From Anaerolineales bacterium (lineage in GTDB: Bacteria; Chloroflexota; Anaerolineae; Anaerolineales; Villigracilaceae): a stretch of DNA of 55,803 bases. Position 1 is the stretch's first letter. Every line of letters begins with the position of its first letter. Below are positions 18,988 through 28,803 of this stretch, in pieces. The notes beneath the pieces are model-generated. The model had not been told where the DNA came from and did no database searches. It was given only the letters and a program-made list of their open reading frames with translations. Position numbers and translations under genes: made by a program. The stretch is from the NCBI GenBank assembly GCA_017882145.1, contig JADGQB010000002.1, positions 1-55,803 of the forward strand, given 5' to 3'.

Positions 18988-20712
18988 TCAATCGGGAATT
19001 CCTGAGGCTCTTACATCTTTCAGGTTGAGTTGCAGCGAAGTACGTCCGTTATATTCATTTGTCTCAAAGGTGTAGATCAGATCTACTTTGAGAGGAAGCT
19101 CGGGTTGGAGATGGCCAAGACGGAATCCGATGGCATCAAACGTCACATGACCGTCTGTAACAACAAGTTTTAAGTGTTTTCCTTCTGAACCAACCGAGCG
19201 GACACTGGTGACGCGCACATTCCGGGTAACGAAAACTGTTTCCGGGTTGCCGTAACCGGTTGGCTGGAGATATTCCAGGTGCTTAAGTAGCTCTATTCTT
19301 AAATCCGACAAAGCCACTTCGGCATCCGCATTCAGCGTCTGGCGCAGGTCCATTCCACCCAATTGTTCCAGCGCAATCATCTGCAATCTTTCCTTAAGGG
19401 CAAACAAGTTTTCGTTACGCACAGAGAAACCGGCCGCTGCAGCATGTCCCCCATGCCGGATGAGCAGATCCTGGCAAAGGTCGAGTGCTTTGGTAATATG
19501 GAATTCCGGGATGGAACGACACGAACAGCGCGTGGTTTCTTTGAGGACCTGGCCAACTACGGCTGGTCGATAATATGTCTCCACCAGGCGTGCCGCCGCC
19601 AACCCTACTACTCCGGAATTGAAATCAGGGTGGACAGCGAAAAGCAGGCAGGCGGCCGGATCTTCCGACAGGGCGATTGTCTCAGCTTCTTGCTGGATCT
19701 TTCGGGTGAGTTCCTGTCGCAGGCGGTTCTGGATATTCAGCTGTTGTGCTAATTCTCCGGCGCGTTGGACTTCAGTAGTTGTGAGAAGTTCAAAGGCTGC
19801 CTCGGCAGATTCCAACCGACCGGCGGCATTCAAACGCGGGCCAAGCATAAAACCGATGCTGGTCGCCGTGGTTCGCGGCAGAGACAAATCAGCTACCGCG
19901 GCCAGAGAAAACAGCCCCTGGCGTTTTGTCTCCCGGATTTTCTGCAGACCTTTTCGAACCAGAACGCGGTTTTCGCCAATTAATGGCGCCAGGTCTGCCA
20001 CCGTACCTAGCGCGACAAGATCAAGGAAATCCTCCAGTTGAATATCTGTATCTTTTCTTTCCATGGAGGCAAATAGCGCCTGTGTGATCTTATAAGCAAC
20101 GCCCACCCCGGCCAGGTCTTTATCGGGATACCGGTCACCGGTTTGCTTGGGATTGATAACAGCCAGTGCGACAGGTAAAACGCCCTCGGCAGGTTGGTGA
20201 TGGTCGGAGATGATCATATCCAATCCGATTGATTGCGCGTGTGCGGCCTCGGCTGGCGAACGGATGCCGCAATCCACGGTGATTACCAACCCGGTGCCAT
20301 CGGCCTTGAGCAAGGTTAGCGCTTCGGGGTTGAGGCCATAACCTTCTTCGAACCGGTTGGGGATATACTGCTTCGCATTACCTCCCAGGCTCCGAATTGA
20401 CTGCACAAGTAATGCTGTGGCAGTTACCCCGTCTACATCATAATCTCCATAGATTGCGATCTTCTCCTCCTGATCGATGGCGGTCCGGATGCGGGCAATG
20501 GCTTGATCCATCCCCATCATTTGGAAGGGGTCGGTATTAACATTTGTTTCAGCCCTCAAGAAAGCGCGGGCTTCGCCATCGGTTGCATAACCGCGATTGA
20601 AAAGTACCTGTCGAAGTACAGGAGAAAATGCCGCCAATGCTTCATTGGCTTGGGGAGTCAGCGGTTGGGCAATTTGCCAGCGTTTCTTTTGCATTTGATC
20701 CGAATCTTTCAA
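18988..20712 (-). CDS. recJ: Single-stranded-DNA-specific exonuclease RecJ
   Basis: 'IAIYGDYDVDGVTATALLVQ', 'LVITVDCGIRSPAEA', 'DMIISDHHQPAEG', 'RLNAAGRLESAEAAFELL', 'GGHAAAAGFSV'. Confidence 0.95.
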   Translation of the reverse strand: MKDSDQMQKKRWQIAQPLTPQANEALAAFSPVLRQVLFNRGYATDGEARAFLRAETNVNTDPFQMMGMDQAIARIRTAIDQEEKIAIYGDYDVDGVTATALLVQSIRSLGGNAKQYIPNRFEEGYGLNPEALTLLKADGTGLVITVDCGIRSPAEAAHAQSIGLDMIISDHHQPAEGVLPVALAVINPKQTGDRYPDKDLAGVGVAYKITQALFASMERKDTDIQLEDFLDLVALGTVADLAPLIGENRVLVRKGLQKIRETKRQGLFSLAAVADLSLPRTTATSIGFMLGPRLNAAGRLESAEAAFELLTTTEVQRAGELAQQLNIQNRLRQELTRKIQQEAETIALSEDPAACLLFAVHPDFNSGVVGLAAARLVETYYRPAVVGQVLKETTRCSCRSIPEFHITKALDLCQDLLIRHGGHAAAAGFSVRNENLFALKERLQMIALEQLGGMDLRQTLNADAEVALSDLRIELLKHLEYLQPTGYGNPETVFVTRNVRVTSVRSVGSEGKHLKLVVTDGHVTFDAIGFRLGHLQPELPLKVDLIYTFETNEYNGRTSLQLNLKDVRASGIPD

Positions 20713-20727
20713 GGGTAAGGGAATGGT

Positions 20728-22398
20728 TTAGTGGCAGATTAATAGGGAACAATCTGCCTTCCGCAGCAGGAAATTGACCGCGCTGTCCGAAATGACTTGC
20801 TTCAAAGCCGTACCGCTGTAGCTGCCGATTACGACCAGATTGATCTGGCATTCCTGGATGGTATCCAAGAAAATATCGAACGATCCACTTATTAACCTAT
20901 AGTCAGCCTTGATTTCGTGTAAACCAAGATACGATTGTGCATACTCCTGCACGGAATGGGAATCCTCATCGGCGATGGTTAGAACGGTTAGCTTTGTATG
21001 CCACTTCTCGGCCAGGTAAGCGGCTACGAAAAGTGCTTCCTTGGATTTGGCGCTTCCATCAAATGCAAGCAGTGCATTGTCCATGGGACTGACTTTTCCA
21101 GGAACGGTCAGAATGGGGCGCGCCGTGCGCCAGATGATCGAACGTAGTCCTGAATGCAAGCTGGATAGTCCGGGCGGCGGGGGGTGTGCAACATTAAGGA
21201 CGATCAAATCGGTCAGTAAAGCTCGTTCGGAAACCTGGCGGGAAACATTCCCCTTCTCCACCATCAAACTGCCCGGCAGGCTGGCTTCCTGGCAGCGCTG
21301 TTGGAATCGCGCCCTTATCGCCTCAGTTTCACTCTTTTCCACCTTGAGACCGCGTGGAATGATATGCAAGCCATATAAAGTGGAGTTTTCTTTCTGGGCA
21401 ACCAGGATGGCCTGGTCGAGCGCTGGCCAGTTCTCATCCATCCCGGTGAGAGGTACCAGGATATCCACAAAAAGGCGGTCAGTATAGCGAGCGAACATTT
21501 TCGCAGTACGCCAGCTCCCGGTTTCGGAAAGGTCGCTGCTTGGATTTACCTGGGTTGCCAGTTTTTCTGCGGCAACCTCTGGCCGGATGGACCAGCCAAG
21601 TTCAGTTTCCAAATTCGCCCGGTAGGCCGAAACCCATAAATACATATCCGTCTCGGTGCGGCCAGGGAACCAACGCAATAGCCCACGCTCACGAACCGGT
21701 TCGGTGATGGTTGTATATACTTCATCATACCAATGAACGACCGCTTCCGGATATGGAATGTCACGCTGGAAGTCGATGCCCATAAAATAACGGTGTACCT
21801 GTATGTGCTCCAACAATTTGTCATATTGACCAGGTACGGACACGCTCAAATCCACGCCCTGGCGCAGACTGGCGAGCTCGGTTTGAGCCAGGAAGTTGGC
21901 ATACTCGGCCTTGATGATCAAATCATCCGGTTGGAGGTCGGGAGTAATCGGAATATTCGTCTTTACCTCGATGACATGCGCCTCGATGAATTCAAAACCT
22001 TCCTGGCGTGCCACCGAGACACGGTGGTTTCCATCCAGCACAAAATATGCCTCACCCACTTTGTAGACTTCGATCGGCGGCAGGCCTGCACCCACCGGAT
22101 CGTCAACTGCCGCTTTTACGCGCGCCCATCTTTGCTGGTCGTCGTTCTTCAATGGTAAAAAACCGCGATTGAATTCATTATATCGGCCCACACTTCCGAT
22201 AATGGCTTTGAGTGGTATATCATAGACACCCGCCTCGGTACGGACATTCAGCTTGAGTTTCTCTGCCACTTCCTCGTAAGAGAGTAACTCACTTGACCTG
22301 CCGGCCAACCGTGCCAGGATCTCCTGGATGGAGGCTTTCCGGCGGGCATTGGTGAAATCTTGAAGAGCAGAAAAATATTTGGAATCACCCGGAATCAT
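20728..22398 (-). CDS. Fusion protein: ParB/Srx-like N-terminal domain plus universal stress protein (UspA-like) domains
   Basis: N-terminal 'PPIEVYKVGEAYFVLDGNHRVSVARQEGFEFIEAHVIEV' (ParB-like). C-terminal 'DNALLAFDGSAKSKEALFVAAYLAEKWHTKLTVLTIADE...LVVIGSYSG...FLLRKADCSLLICH' (Usp-like), with a second Usp-like segment before it. Confidence 0.8.
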   Translation of the reverse strand: MIPGDSKYFSALQDFTNARRKASIQEILARLAGRSSELLSYEEVAEKLKLNVRTEAGVYDIPLKAIIGSVGRYNEFNRGFLPLKNDDQQRWARVKAAVDDPVGAGLPPIEVYKVGEAYFVLDGNHRVSVARQEGFEFIEAHVIEVKTNIPITPDLQPDDLIIKAEYANFLAQTELASLRQGVDLSVSVPGQYDKLLEHIQVHRYFMGIDFQRDIPYPEAVVHWYDEVYTTITEPVRERGLLRWFPGRTETDMYLWVSAYRANLETELGWSIRPEVAAEKLATQVNPSSDLSETGSWRTAKMFARYTDRLFVDILVPLTGMDENWPALDQAILVAQKENSTLYGLHIIPRGLKVEKSETEAIRARFQQRCQEASLPGSLMVEKGNVSRQVSERALLTDLIVLNVAHPPPPGLSSLHSGLRSIIWRTARPILTVPGKVSPMDNALLAFDGSAKSKEALFVAAYLAEKWHTKLTVLTIADEDSHSVQEYAQSYLGLHEIKADYRLISGSFDIFLDTIQECQINLVVIGSYSGTALKQVISDSAVNFLLRKADCSLLICH

Positions 22399-22623
22399 TG
22401 ATTATTAACACCTATAGGGTTTAACTAGCAGTGCTGTTATATCACGGTTTTCCGAGTGACATAGCACTGGTTCAATATACGAATGTCGCCGACTCCCAAT
22501 AAGGCGGGTTCCATCAGGGTCAGGGCATATCGATCTTTTGGTCGGGAAGCAGCTTGCCTTCGCATGCCTCCCAATTGTATAATAACTTCAAGTTCTTCCA
22601 AACCACTCTGGAGGGAGGTCGCC

Positions 22624-23148
22624 ATGCTTAAAAAAAATATGCGAGCAGTTATTTTGATACTTTTCCTGGTGGGAATAATTCCTCTTGCCCGTGTCTCGGC
22701 GGATGTAGGCCCCAAGCCAAGCATGGAGTTTACTTTCAGCCAGGAATTTTCTGGCACTTCCGTAACGATCACTTCCGGAATCCTCTTCGAGTGCGAACAA
22801 CCGGATTGCCAGGATGCCAGCCCACTTCAAGAATTGGGCCCGCAACGTTTTTCCTGTGCTGCAACTGTTTGTTCCGCGCTATCTTATGGTTTCAGCCCCT
22901 ATCATAAGCTTGAAATCCATTTCTCAGACGGAATCACTCGTACGAGCAACATCTTCAAAACTTCTCAATTTCAAGCCAGCTATAAAGTCATCGTTCGCCA
23001 GAATGACCTGTTGGTGACACCCAGGTTTAGCTTGAATTTTTTTACACCGCTGACCTACGTATTAATTTGCAGTGGTTGCCTGGCCGGGATTGTAATCCTG
23101 GTTATTTTGATCGTTCTGCTCTTGCGACGCTCAGCCAGGAAAAAGTGA
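22624..23148 (+). CDS. Hypothetical signal-peptide protein with one C-terminal TM helix
   Basis: N-terminal signal-like 'MLKKNMRAVILILFLVGIIPLARVSA', C-terminal 'YVLICSGCLAGIVILVILIVLLLRRSARKK'. ATG 22624 preceded by GGAGGG. Confidence 0.75.
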   Translation: MLKKNMRAVILILFLVGIIPLARVSADVGPKPSMEFTFSQEFSGTSVTITSGILFECEQPDCQDASPLQELGPQRFSCAATVCSALSYGFSPYHKLEIHFSDGITRTSNIFKTSQFQASYKVIVRQNDLLVTPRFSLNFFTPLTYVLICSGCLAGIVILVILIVLLLRRSARKK

Positions 23149-23471
23149 TTGCTACCCTGGCTATCACGATCATCATAGAAAGTGTAGTTGCTGCCGCATT
23201 TGCTATCTGGAGGCAGAAACCGCTTAAAAAGCTTTTATTCTCAAGCATCTGTGCCAACCTGTTTACACAATCGCTCCTTTGGATCACATTAATATTATTT
23301 CCGCGTCAATACCTCGTCACACTTATTATTGTTGAGGTCAGCATCTGGGGAATTGAAGCAGTATTTTTCTATCTGCTTAGATTCAATCGGCTTAATCTGA
23401 GGGAGGCATTCCTCCTCAGTCTGGCCATGAACCTGTGTAGTTTTGGAATCGGATGGCTGTTGCCGGTATAG
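23145..23471 (+). CDS. Small multi-pass membrane protein, translationally coupled to the preceding ORF
   Basis: GTG start overlaps the preceding TGA (GTGA). Several hydrophobic helices. Confidence 0.6.
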   Translation: MIATLAITIIIESVVAAAFAIWRQKPLKKLLFSSICANLFTQSLLWITLILFPRQYLVTLIIVEVSIWGIEAVFFYLLRFNRLNLREAFLLSLAMNLCSFGIGWLLPV

Positions 23472-23534
23472 AAAACATTGGATGTCAATGATATACTGGA
23501 TTTACTATACCTTCTGTATTGAATCGAGAGTTCC

Positions 23535-24971
23535 TTGAACAATTCATTTCTTCCTCCAACCGGGGGACAACCTAAACAATTAGACGACATTAATCTTGAG
23601 CAATTACCGCTGAAATTACGGGAAGCCGCCGCGCGTTCCGGCTGGACCTCGCTCGTGGCCGTTCAAGCGCGAGCCATTCCTTATCTACTGGCCGGCCGTA
23701 ACATGATGATCCAGGCCCGCACCGGCAGCGGAAAAACCGGGGTATTTCTCCTGCCCATGCTGGTCAATCTCGATCCAGCCCGGCCAGTTTGCCAGGCCTT
23801 GATCCTGGTGCCAACCCGCGAACTTGCGCGTCAGGTCTGGCAGGAAGCCGAAAAGATCTGCGGTGAAGCCGGACTTCGAACTGTGGCTGTCTATGGCGGT
23901 GTGGGCTACGGTCCCCAGACCTCGGCACTTAAAGATGGTGCCCATATTGTCGTAGGTACGCCTGGGCGCGTGCTTGACCACCTACTCAAACGAACATTCT
24001 CACTCGAACATCTAAAGATGTTGATCTACGATGAAGCTGACCGGATGCTCTCAATGGGTTTTTATCCCGACATGCGCGAGGCCCAACGTTATCTCCCCAA
24101 ACGTGCCGTCCATACCTGCATGTTTTCGGCCACTTTCTCTGATTCGGTTATGCGCACAGCACGTGAATTCATCAAGGATGGGGAATTCCTCAGTCTAAGC
24201 ACCGATCATATCCACGTTACCGATACGGAACATGTCTTTTATATCGTGAAGGGCATGGATAAAGACCGCAGCCTGGTTCGCCTGATTGAAGTGGAAAACC
24301 CCTCAGCGGCCATCATTTTTTGCAACACCAAGGCCCGGGTTCATTATGTTTCCGTAGTTTTGCAGCGCTTCGGCTATGACGCTGATGAACTCAGTGCGGA
24401 TCTATCCCAGTCAGAAAGGGATCGGGTGCTGGACCGTGTGCGCGCCGGGACATTACGCTTCCTGGTGGCTACGGATGTTGCCGCGCGCGGCCTGGATATC
24501 CCCATCCTTAGCCATGTGATCCAGTACGAACCGCCGGATGAGACGGAAGCCTATATCCATCGCGCCGGGCGGACCGGACGCGCCGGAGCCAGTGGCGTGG
24601 CAATCAGCTTGATAAACCTGGCAGAGAAGGGCGCGCTGGACAAAATCGCCCGTGAATTCAGCATTCCCTTCGAGGAACGGACCATCCCCTCTGACGCGGA
24701 TGTGGAAGCCGTGGTAGCTGAACGGACAACAGCCCTGCTCGAAGCCCGCTTGCGCCTGCGTGACAAACTCCAGACCGAGCGATCGCACCGGTTCGCTCCG
24801 CTTGCCCGCAGTTTCGCCGAGAACGAGGAAGAATTACCGATCATCACCATGCTCCTGGACGATTATTATCAGCAGACGCTGCATGCCCCCATCCCCCAGC
24901 CTTCCGGTACTCCCCCGCCGGAGAAAAGACATCAGCCGGCGGCGGGGCGAAACCAGCGCCGTAGGCGATAG
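23535..24971 (+). CDS. DEAD-box RNA helicase
   Basis: 'QARTGSGKTGVFLLP', 'LVPTRELARQ', 'VGTPGRVLDHLL', 'LIYDEADRML', 'FSATFSD', 'VATDVAARGLDIP', 'YIHRAGRTGRAG'. Track start is TTG. Confidence 0.95.
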   Translation: MNNSFLPPTGGQPKQLDDINLEQLPLKLREAAARSGWTSLVAVQARAIPYLLAGRNMMIQARTGSGKTGVFLLPMLVNLDPARPVCQALILVPTRELARQVWQEAEKICGEAGLRTVAVYGGVGYGPQTSALKDGAHIVVGTPGRVLDHLLKRTFSLEHLKMLIYDEADRMLSMGFYPDMREAQRYLPKRAVHTCMFSATFSDSVMRTAREFIKDGEFLSLSTDHIHVTDTEHVFYIVKGMDKDRSLVRLIEVENPSAAIIFCNTKARVHYVSVVLQRFGYDADELSADLSQSERDRVLDRVRAGTLRFLVATDVAARGLDIPILSHVIQYEPPDETEAYIHRAGRTGRAGASGVAISLINLAEKGALDKIAREFSIPFEERTIPSDADVEAVVAERTTALLEARLRLRDKLQTERSHRFAPLARSFAENEEELPIITMLLDDYYQQTLHAPIPQPSGTPPPEKRHQPAAGRNQRRRR

Positions 24972-25035
24972 ATTCACACACAATCGCAGGACAACCGAAT
25001 TTGTTGCCACGATTCATCCTTTATTGGAGATAAGC

Positions 25036-25878
25036 ATGAATAACCTGGATGCATTTCCGCGCACCATCGTTGGCGGTGTCAGCCTGCCGCGTTTGCTGGT
25101 TGGAACCAATTGGTTTCTCGGCTGGTCGCACACCAGCCTCGCAAAAGATAAATTCATCAAGGAGTATCAAACCCGCCAGCGCATTGTTGCTATGCTTAAT
25201 GTATTCCTCGAATATGGCATCGACGCGGTCATGGGTCCGCTCTCCCCGCACTTGGATGATTCCATCCGCGAAGTGGAACAGCAAAGTGGACACCGGATTA
25301 TCCGCATATACACTCCGGAATTCGATCTGAATCCGGATGCGGCGCCAGCAAACCAGGCCGAGGCTGTATTTGACCGGTGTGCCGCGCTGGGTGCAACCTT
25401 TTGCATGCCGCACCAGTCTGTAACCGATGCCTTGATTGACAGGCGTGCCGGGGTGATCCGTGACCTTGACCTTTACACCCGCATGATCCGTGCACGCGGC
25501 ATGCTCCCGGGTCTCTCCACACACATGCCCGAAGCGGTTATCTATGCAGACAAGATGGATGCAGATATTGAAACTTATATCCAGCTTTACAATTCCGCCG
25601 GTTTCCTGATGCAGGTGGAAGCCGACTGGGTGATGAAAGTCATCCGGGAAGCCAAAAAGCCTGTCATGACCATCAAACCACTGGCGGCGGGACGCATTCT
25701 ACCGGTGGTTGGGTTGGCCTTCGTCTGGAACACCATTCGTGACCAGGATATGGTCACAATCGGCACGACTACGCCTGAAGAGGCATGTGAGGTGATCGAG
25801 CTGTCGCTGGATTTGCTCCATCGCCGTATTCCCGAAAACGTCTTGCAGGAAACTCGCAGCAAGAAATCCCTACGCTAA
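25036..25878 (+). CDS. Uncharacterised TIM-barrel-like protein (aldo/keto-reductase-like annotation possible)
   Basis: ORF with ATG 25036 and upstream TTGGAGA. Alternating beta/alpha pattern; no catalytic motif I can place with certainty. Confidence 0.6.
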   Translation: MNNLDAFPRTIVGGVSLPRLLVGTNWFLGWSHTSLAKDKFIKEYQTRQRIVAMLNVFLEYGIDAVMGPLSPHLDDSIREVEQQSGHRIIRIYTPEFDLNPDAAPANQAEAVFDRCAALGATFCMPHQSVTDALIDRRAGVIRDLDLYTRMIRARGMLPGLSTHMPEAVIYADKMDADIETYIQLYNSAGFLMQVEADWVMKVIREAKKPVMTIKPLAAGRILPVVGLAFVWNTIRDQDMVTIGTTTPEEACEVIELSLDLLHRRIPENVLQETRSKKSLR

Positions 25879-25923
25879 CCTTTACGTGACTGCCCAATAA
25901 TCCACCAATTTTTATCCAAAATA

Positions 25924-25952
25924 TTGTATTTTAGACCGGTAGGTTGTATAAT
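25924..25952 (+). promoter_or_regulatory. Putative sigma70-type promoter for the 26035 ORF
   Basis: TTGTAT - 17 bp - TATAAT. Confidence 0.55.
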
Positions 25953-26034
25953 GCAGCCACCTTGCGACCTGGCCTGTCTGCCACGATTAGTATTGTTATC
26001 ACTGGATGCGTTGCATCCGGAAAGGATTGCGACT

Positions 26035-26292
26035 ATGGAGCGTTACATAATTGAATCCCCACATTCTGAGAAGGATTGCGATAAGGCGATTCAAGAAATT
26101 GCAGCGGCCGGTTTTTTGCATCATTTTGAGTGGGGCTGTAAAGATGGCGTTCATAGCGGCTGGGCCATTATCGAGGCAGAGAACCGTGAACATGCCAGAC
26201 AAATCGTTCCCTGGATGATGCGCGAAAAGGCCCGTATCGTGAAGTTGGTCAAGTTCGAGGATGCCGACCCGCTACACAAAAATTCTGCTTGA
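26035..26292 (+). CDS. Small hypothetical protein (85 aa)
   Basis: ATG 26035, 'MERYIIESPHSEKDCDKAIQEIAAAGFLHHFEWGCKDGVHSGWAIIEAENREHARQIVPWMMREKARIVKLVKF'. Promoter upstream, terminator downstream. Confidence 0.7.
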   Translation: MERYIIESPHSEKDCDKAIQEIAAAGFLHHFEWGCKDGVHSGWAIIEAENREHARQIVPWMMREKARIVKLVKFEDADPLHKNSA

Positions 26293-26303
26293 GCAAAAAA
26301 TAA

Positions 26304-26342
26304 ATGAACTCCCGAAGATCGCTTTTCGGGAGTTCATAATTT
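26304..26342. terminator. Bidirectional terminator
   Basis: ATGAACTCCCGAA-gatcgct-TTCGGGAGTTCAT perfect stem between convergent genes. Confidence 0.75.
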
Positions 26343-26372
26343 AAAGCTTATCAAAAGGCCCCAAACTTATAG

Positions 26373-27677
26373 CTATGCCTTGGCGACCTCTTCGAGCATG
26401 GCCGTTGAGAGCGACTTTGGCCGTTCGATCGGCTGGCCCAATGCTCGCGCCCAAACCAGATTGGGTGTCACGCCCAGGGCACGCCCTACACCGAACAATA
26501 CGGTATAGAAATCAAATTCGCGCACGCCATAATAATATTGCAGCGTACCGGAAATGGCATCCACGTTGGGAGCCGGGTTCTTGGCTTTGCCCTGTTCTTT
26601 TAACACGGCCGGGACGACATCATAGACAAGTTCTGCCAACCTAATGAGCGTATCTTCCGGGAAGCGCGCCTTGGCAAACTCCAGTTGTGCAATATAACGC
26701 GGGTCAGTCACGCGCAGAACAGCATGGCCGTAACCGGGAATGACTTTGCCGCCGTTCAATGTATCCCAGGCAAATTTATACAAGTCTTCGCGGCTCGGAA
26801 CTCCACCGAACTTGTCGCGCACATCAATCAGCCAGCCCAGGCATTCCTGGTTGGCAAGTCCGTGTAATGGTCCGGCCAGTCCATTCAAGCCAGCCGAAAA
26901 CGCATAATAGGCATCCGAAAGCGCCGAACCGACCAGGTGCGTGGCATGTGCGGAGACATTTCCGGATTCGTGATCGGAATGCAGGATAAAGTACAGGCGG
27001 GCCAGTTCGGCATAGCCTTTTCGATCAGCTACGCCCATCATGCGGGCAAAATTCGTGCCGTAATCCTGGCGGGCTGAGTATTTGGGCTTTTTGGTTTCGC
27101 CAAAGTATTTAAGGCGGTAGATAAACGCAGCAATGACCGGGAGTTTTGCGGTCAGATCCAACGAGTCTTCCAGGGTCGATTCCCAATAAGCGTCCTTTTT
27201 GACACCCGCATGGTAAGCCTGGGCAAACTTCGAACCGCTCTGTAATGCCAAAACCGCCTGTGAAAAGAGCACCATCGGGTGAGTCTCTTTAGGCATCGAA
27301 CGGATCATCTTGAAGACATGATCCGGGACAAGCGCCCGGGAGGCCCATTCCTTCTCAACTTCTTCAGCCTGGGCACGATTCGGGATTTCACCCGTCATCA
27401 AAAGGTAGTACAGGCCACCAACATAGGGAATCTTGGCTCCGCGCGGTTTTGGGAGCTTGGCGAGCACTTCGGGGATCGCCATACCGCGAAACTTGATGCC
27501 GGTGGCCGGGTCCACAAATGAGACATCCGTCACCAGGGACTTGATATCGCGCATCCCGCCGTAGACCTGGCTGATGGTCACCTTATCCACGACCGTCTCT
27601 CCATGCTCTTTAACCAGCGTCTTGACGCGTTCACGCCAGGCGGGGAGTTGTGCAGCCATCTTTTCATGCAGAATCAT
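26373..27677 (-). CDS. gltA: Citrate synthase
   Basis: 'GMRDIKSLVTDVSFVDPATGIKFRGMAIPEVLAKLP', 'HSDHESGNVSAHATHLVGSALSDAYYAFSAGLNGLAGPLHGLANQECLGWL', 'VIPGYGHAVLRVTDPRY'. Confidence 0.95.
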   Translation of the reverse strand: MILHEKMAAQLPAWRERVKTLVKEHGETVVDKVTISQVYGGMRDIKSLVTDVSFVDPATGIKFRGMAIPEVLAKLPKPRGAKIPYVGGLYYLLMTGEIPNRAQAEEVEKEWASRALVPDHVFKMIRSMPKETHPMVLFSQAVLALQSGSKFAQAYHAGVKKDAYWESTLEDSLDLTAKLPVIAAFIYRLKYFGETKKPKYSARQDYGTNFARMMGVADRKGYAELARLYFILHSDHESGNVSAHATHLVGSALSDAYYAFSAGLNGLAGPLHGLANQECLGWLIDVRDKFGGVPSREDLYKFAWDTLNGGKVIPGYGHAVLRVTDPRYIAQLEFAKARFPEDTLIRLAELVYDVVPAVLKEQGKAKNPAPNVDAISGTLQYYYGVREFDFYTVLFGVGRALGVTPNLVWARALGQPIERPKSLSTAMLEEVAKA

Positions 27678-27732
27678 ATGAAACCTCCTATTGAATTATT
27701 TCAGGGGTGCAGCGGACCGCACCCCTGACTGA

Positions 27733-28671
27733 TCAGATTTTCACGAGGCCTTGCATTACGCTGATGCTTTCCTTGACTGCCGCGGCGGACTTTTCAAGTG
27801 CGGCCTTTTCCTGTGCATCCAAAGTGTATTCGATGATCTTTTCCACACCGTTGCGACCGAGCTGTACCGGCACACCGAAGAACATATCCTTCAGCCCATA
27901 CTCGCCTTGCATGGAGGCTGAAGCCGGAATGATCAGATGCTTATCCTTCAAGATCGCTTCCGCCATCTGCGCCACGGCTACTGCCGGGGCATAGTAGGCC
28001 GAGCCGGTCTTGAGCAGATTCACGATCTCACCGCCACCCTTGCGGGTGCGGTTTACGATCGCTTCCAACTTATCTGCCGGCAGGTATTCGCGCAGGGGCA
28101 CACCGGCTACATTCGAGTGACGGGTAAGAGGGACCATTTCGTCGCCATGCCCACCCATCACATAACAGTCGATATTTTCAACACTGACGCCGGTTTCGAG
28201 CGCAACGAAAGCGCGCATGCGCGCCGAATCCAGGATCCCGGCCTGTCCTACAATCCGTTCTCGCGGCAGCTTGCCGATCTTCATCGCAAGGTATGCCATC
28301 GTGTCCAGTGGATTGGTCAAAACGATGAAAATTGCATCGGGAGAATATTTGAGCGCGCTCAAGGTGGCATCACTGACGATCTTGGCATTGATGGTCAGCA
28401 GATCTTCACGGCTCATGCCCGGCTTGCGCGGCACTCCCGCAGTGATGACTACGATATCGGAGCCCTTCGTGGCAGCGAAATCATTCGTGCCCACCACCGA
28501 TACGTCTTTTCCGACCACCGGCAAGGCTTCCTGCAGGTCAAGAGCTTTGCCCTGAGGCATCCCCTCGACAATATCCACCAGCACCAGGTCGGCAATTTCA
28601 CGTTCTGCCAACCAATGCGCGCTGGTCGAACCGGTCATACCGGCGCCAACAATTGCGATTTTAGATGTCAT
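27733..28671 (-). CDS. mdh: Malate dehydrogenase
   Basis: 'KIAIVGAGMTGSTSAHWLAEREIADLVLVDI', 'VVITAGVPRKPGMSREDLL', 'VLTNPLDTMAYLA', 'GQAGILDSARMRAFVA', 'VMGGHGDEMVPL'. ATG 28671. Confidence 0.95.
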   Translation of the reverse strand: MTSKIAIVGAGMTGSTSAHWLAEREIADLVLVDIVEGMPQGKALDLQEALPVVGKDVSVVGTNDFAATKGSDIVVITAGVPRKPGMSREDLLTINAKIVSDATLSALKYSPDAIFIVLTNPLDTMAYLAMKIGKLPRERIVGQAGILDSARMRAFVALETGVSVENIDCYVMGGHGDEMVPLTRHSNVAGVPLREYLPADKLEAIVNRTRKGGGEIVNLLKTGSAYYAPAVAVAQMAEAILKDKHLIIPASASMQGEYGLKDMFFGVPVQLGRNGVEKIIEYTLDAQEKAALEKSAAAVKESISVMQGLVKI

Positions 28672-28803
28672 AGCGTCTCCCATTCTTACTAAAGATGAAT
28701 TTATACTACATTTTTAGTCCAGTAGGTTGATCCACGACCAGAATTATAAAGGAAGAATGGCATGCTGGGGAAAATACATTGCCCCAGCAGTTTATGCAAG
28801 CCT

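Noticed and set aside
27937-28692. 251-aa plus-strand ORF opposite mdh
   Set aside because: Antisense to malate dehydrogenase; no recognisable domain.
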